From Gammaproteobacteria bacterium (GTDB lineage Bacteria > Pseudomonadota > Gammaproteobacteria > Competibacterales > Competibacteraceae): a stretch of 64,000 nt of DNA. The stretch lies in assembly GCA_020846135.1 (NCBI GenBank), contig JADLEK010000053.1, forward strand, positions 124,001 to 188,000, given 5' to 3'. Position 1 is the stretch's first letter. Each line of letters starts with the position of its first letter. The notes beneath the pieces were generated by a model. It saw only the letters and a list, made by a program, of their open reading frames with translations, did no database searches and was not told where the DNA came from. A program made the position numbers and the translations under genes. Shown piece by piece: positions 61,548-64,000 of the stretch.

Positions 61548-62813
61548 TTAATGCCCCTCGGCACCCGTTGCCGCCCGCAGATTCCGCCCGCTTTCCGAAT
61601 ACAGCAGCCGGCCCGGATGCAACACTTGCCGCTCAGTTCCCTGTTCAGCGCAGCGCTGCACCAACCGGTCAATAATCACCTTCAAGCCTTCTGCTTGCAG
61701 CGGGTAGTGATGCTCCAGCCGCAACAGCTCGCCGGCGGCGTCCTGTGTCATCACCGTATAGGCCAGCGTCCCCAATTCCGGGTCGGCATGGCAGGTCACC
61801 ATCATCTGATGCTCCGGGGCCTCGCGGTCATTCTGGAACATGGCTTCAATCAGATAATCCCCGGACAGGCAGGGAATCTCGCGCATCGCCGCTTTGGCGG
61901 TTTCGCCATCGGCGGTCGCTAGAATTTCCTCCAGTTGTGGATTCGCCAGCACCCAACGGACTTCCAACCCATAGGCGGCCAACGCTGATGTGTATTGTCG
62001 TTGTTGCCATACCCAGCGTTGATAACCCACGCCCAGTTCCGCCGCCGGCAACGCCCGGCCCGGCCCGAACTGCGCCCAGTCGTCGAAGGTGTAAAACAGG
62101 GTATGCGCATGATCGCCGGTCACCAGCAAGCGGTTGCCGCTCTCCAGTGTGACGGGCCGGACGCCGGGCCGTTCAAACCAGGCGTGTTCGAGCAAATCCC
62201 ATAATGGCAATAAGCCATTGCCTTCCAGTTGCACCCGCAGCAAGGCGCACAAATCGCCCAGGGTAGCGAACGACAGGTTCAGCGCACTCAGCCCAAACGC
62301 CTGTTGCACCGCCTCGCGGGTAGCGGGCGAAACTTCGCCGTTTTGCAACAAATCATCCTCCATACGCCGCGCCAGCCGACTGATGTCATCCGGCGTTCCG
62401 ACGAAGCAGAACGGCAACAGCAGCAAAGGACCCGAACCGGGCCGGCGCTGCGGGTTAATCTCGGCCATCGGCAATAACCCGCGATCCGCACCCAAGGCGA
62501 TCAACTGCGGGACAAAGCCGCCTTGCAAACTGCCGGCATAGACATCAGCCAGCGCGATGGGCAAAGGCAGGCCCGGCTGCAAAATTTCGGTCTGATCGTA
62601 GAGCGCGCCAGGCAGAATCAGCCCCAGATGGTCGATGCCGCCGAGAATGTGATCTAGGTCTTTGGCTAGGTGACCGGCCAGCGCCGAGGCAGCGCCGACG
62701 CTCAGCGGTGCGGGCGGGACACCGGTCGGATCGGCGTGGTGCGGATCGAGTTCGATCACCAGCAGCCCGGGGTAATGGCGGAGTTCGTTCGACAGGAGAG
62801 AGGTCTTGGCCAC
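61548..62813 (-). CDS. Conserved-looking hypothetical protein
   Basis: A 421-residue protein that I do not recognise. It is soluble, acidic and leucine-rich, starts with GTG at 62813, and shows strong third-position GC bias, so it is a real gene. Recognisable parts are an N-terminal GLLVIELDPHHADP, a central LLLLPFCFVGTPDDISRLARRMED and a late CLSGDYLIEAMFQND. No signal peptide, membrane helix, Walker or metal motif is seen. Its 3' end faces the sensor/AlbA gene; its 5' end is divergent from the acyl-CoA dehydrogenase gene. Confidence 0.7.
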   Translation of the reverse strand: MAKTSLLSNELRHYPGLLVIELDPHHADPTGVPPAPLSVGAASALAGHLAKDLDHILGGIDHLGLILPGALYDQTEILQPGLPLPIALADVYAGSLQGGFVPQLIALGADRGLLPMAEINPQRRPGSGPLLLLPFCFVGTPDDISRLARRMEDDLLQNGEVSPATREAVQQAFGLSALNLSFATLGDLCALLRVQLEGNGLLPLWDLLEHAWFERPGVRPVTLESGNRLLVTGDHAHTLFYTFDDWAQFGPGRALPAAELGVGYQRWVWQQRQYTSALAAYGLEVRWVLANPQLEEILATADGETAKAAMREIPCLSGDYLIEAMFQNDREAPEHQMMVTCHADPELGTLAYTVMTQDAAGELLRLEHHYPLQAEGLKVIIDRLVQRCAEQGTERQVLHPGRLLYSESGRNLRAATGAEGH

Positions 62814-63067
62814 AACGGATCTCTTGCAGTGCAGGGATTCGGCGAGATAAACAGCGCCGCTAGGAAGGTCGACGCACGGAACCTGCCGACCCGGAAAATG
62901 ACCATTATAACGGCTACCTTGGCGCTGAATTTCCGGCGCCGGATTTTTTGCCGTTGCTTCAAACCAAACAGTATGTTCCTGACGGCTTTGCGCTTAAACT
63001 TTGCCTCGAGAGCTTACTAAATTTATGGTTTTCGCCATCACCTGTTACTACCCTACGAGGCGCCCCG

Positions 63068-64000
63068 ATGTCCCAGTCCATTCCAACTCCGGCAGACCAG
63101 TTGCAGCAGGCTACTCTGGCGCTCGCTGCGATCCAGAAAATCCTTGATTACTCCGTTGCCGATTTGAAAGAACGTTCGCAGCAGGCTGACGGCAAAATTT
63201 CCGCCGCGCTACTCGATCAGCATCAACTGGTTAGCTACGACCTGGCGTTGTCCTGCGCTGAAGCGACCGGCGCTCGGTTTGCGCTCGACTACGCCAACCG
63301 GGCGCGGGCGGCAGGCGGCGGTTCCGCCAGTGAATTGACCCTGGAAGAACGCTTCGCCCTGCTGTTTACCGCCGAGGCGGCGCAGGCGATTCGCAACCGC
63401 TTGACGACCCGCCCGGCTGATTTCGGCCTCAATGACCAATGGCTAGGCGCAACTGTCGATCATCCGGCGGTGCGGCAGTTCTGCCTGAGCCAGTTGCCGG
63501 CGGCGCGGGTGGCCGAACTGGGGCAATTGATGCGGGCCGAGAATGGCGTGACCGGCGCCTATCTACTTGATGATCACCACGAGATGATGCGGGAAACCTT
63601 CCGCCGGGTGGCTGAAGAAGTAGTCATGCCGCTGGCTGAGGAGATTCACCGCCACGATCTCGACATTCCCGCCCCCATCATCGATCAGATCAAGGATTTA
63701 GGCTGCTTCGGCATTTCGATTCCGGAGCGGTTCGGCGGCATCCAGAGCGATGAGCAAGAAGACAATCTGGGGATGATCGTGGTCACGGAAGAGTTGACGC
63801 GAGGTTCGCTGGGCGCGGCGGGCAGCTTGATCACCCGACCCGAGATTCTCTCCAAAGCCTTGCTCAAGGGCGGCACCGAGGAACAGAAAAACAAGTGGCT
63901 GCCGCAACTGGCCTCGGGCGATCTGTTGTGCGCGGTGGCGGTGACTGAGCCGAATTACGGTTCCGATGTCGCCAACATGCGGCTGAAAGCGACCAAGACC
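63068..64000 (+). CDS. mcd: Acyl-CoA dehydrogenase-like protein, probable (2S)-methylsuccinyl-CoA dehydrogenase (5' part)
   Basis: The first 311 residues of a flavin-dependent acyl-CoA dehydrogenase. It has an extra N-terminal domain of about 165 residues before the usual fold, which starts at MMRETFRRVAEEVVMPLAEEIH. LGCFGISIPERFGG and AVAVTEPNYGSDVANMR are the FAD and substrate landmarks. This long N-terminal extension is characteristic of Mcd from the ethylmalonyl-CoA pathway, which oxidises methylsuccinyl-CoA to mesaconyl-CoA. The assignment agrees with mcl and meaB at the other end of the window. The ATG has a GAGG site. The gene runs off the window. Confidence 0.8.
   Translation, partial: MSQSIPTPADQLQQATLALAAIQKILDYSVADLKERSQQADGKISAALLDQHQLVSYDLALSCAEATGARFALDYANRARAAGGGSASELTLEERFALLFTAEAAQAIRNRLTTRPADFGLNDQWLGATVDHPAVRQFCLSQLPAARVAELGQLMRAENGVTGAYLLDDHHEMMRETFRRVAEEVVMPLAEEIHRHDLDIPAPIIDQIKDLGCFGISIPERFGGIQSDEQEDNLGMIVVTEELTRGSLGAAGSLITRPEILSKALLKGGTEEQKNKWLPQLASGDLLCAVAVTEPNYGSDVANMRLKATKT

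Noticed and set aside
62920-62955. GGCGC...GCGCC hairpin followed by six T upstream of the mcd-like gene
   Set aside because: It could be an attenuator or terminator, but the stem is only five pairs with a ten-base loop between divergent genes, so no call was made.

Overview
The window is a 64 kb stretch of GC-rich bacterial chromosome with a gammaproteobacterial gene order: leuS-lptE-holA-proA-nadD-rsfS-rlmH, then maf-rng-yhdP-nit, phoB-phoR-sixA-ppx, and prkA-yeaH-spoVR. Genes for beta-methylmalyl/malyl-CoA lyase, a MeaB-type GTPase and, at the right edge, a methylsuccinyl-CoA dehydrogenase-like protein point to an ethylmalonyl-CoA-type acetate/propionate assimilation route. By inference this suggests a polyhydroxyalkanoate-cycling gammaproteobacterium such as the Competibacteraceae. 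No rRNA, tRNA or CRISPR array was seen.

Layout. 1-5.7 kb: end of the periplasmic protease bepA, a structured non-coding patch, meaB, mcl, an iron-type alcohol dehydrogenase and a TusA-like protein. 5.7-7.9 kb (minus): purM-purN preceded by an antitoxin-like gene and a vapC cut short at the purM start. 8.2-22.4 kb: a long, tightly packed housekeeping run (leuS to nit) with many 1-4 base overlaps; leuS carries a palindromic repeat inserted in frame. 22.4-28.2 kb: a solitary, internally duplicated FliD-like protein facing away from an STN/HEAT-repeat exported protein and a subtilisin-like protease. 28.2-31.5 kb (minus): msrB, a cation/proton antiporter with an RCK domain, a small GlsB-type membrane protein and trxB. 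31.6-35.8 kb: phoB (with an upstream Pho-box-like site), phoR, sixA, ppx. 35.8-40.4 kb: accessory patch with an AT-richer V8/trypsin-like protease, a Nudix hydrolase, a vapBC pair whose toxin lacks an expected acidic residue, a membrane Ser/Thr kinase and a DUF350 protein. 40.5-50 kb: tauE-like exporter, dapE, an NDUFA9-like reductase, a CoxE-type VWA protein, a degraded gene, nitroreductase, bamD, cardiolipin synthase and an AI-2E/PerM-type permease. 50-58 kb: prkA-yeaH-spoVR behind a possible sigma-54/NtrC control region, an orphan LivF ATPase, a DMT transporter and purB. 58-59.6 kb: mobile-element debris (a structured RNA-like element, an IS630-type transposase, an ISL3-like fragment). 59.9-64 kb: a membrane sensor fused to an AlbA/Schlafen-type domain, an unrecognised 421-residue protein and the start of the acyl-CoA dehydrogenase gene.

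Functional links. Envelope biogenesis is well represented (bepA, lptE, bamD, yhdP, cls). Phosphate and polyphosphate control is clustered (phoBR-sixA-ppx). The prkA operon is a starvation-response module and its upstream sequence fits nitrogen control. The least explained items are two related orphan RNA-like elements (about 1.43-1.70 and 58.07-58.24 kb), the duplicated FliD-like protein, and the sensor-AlbA fusion.
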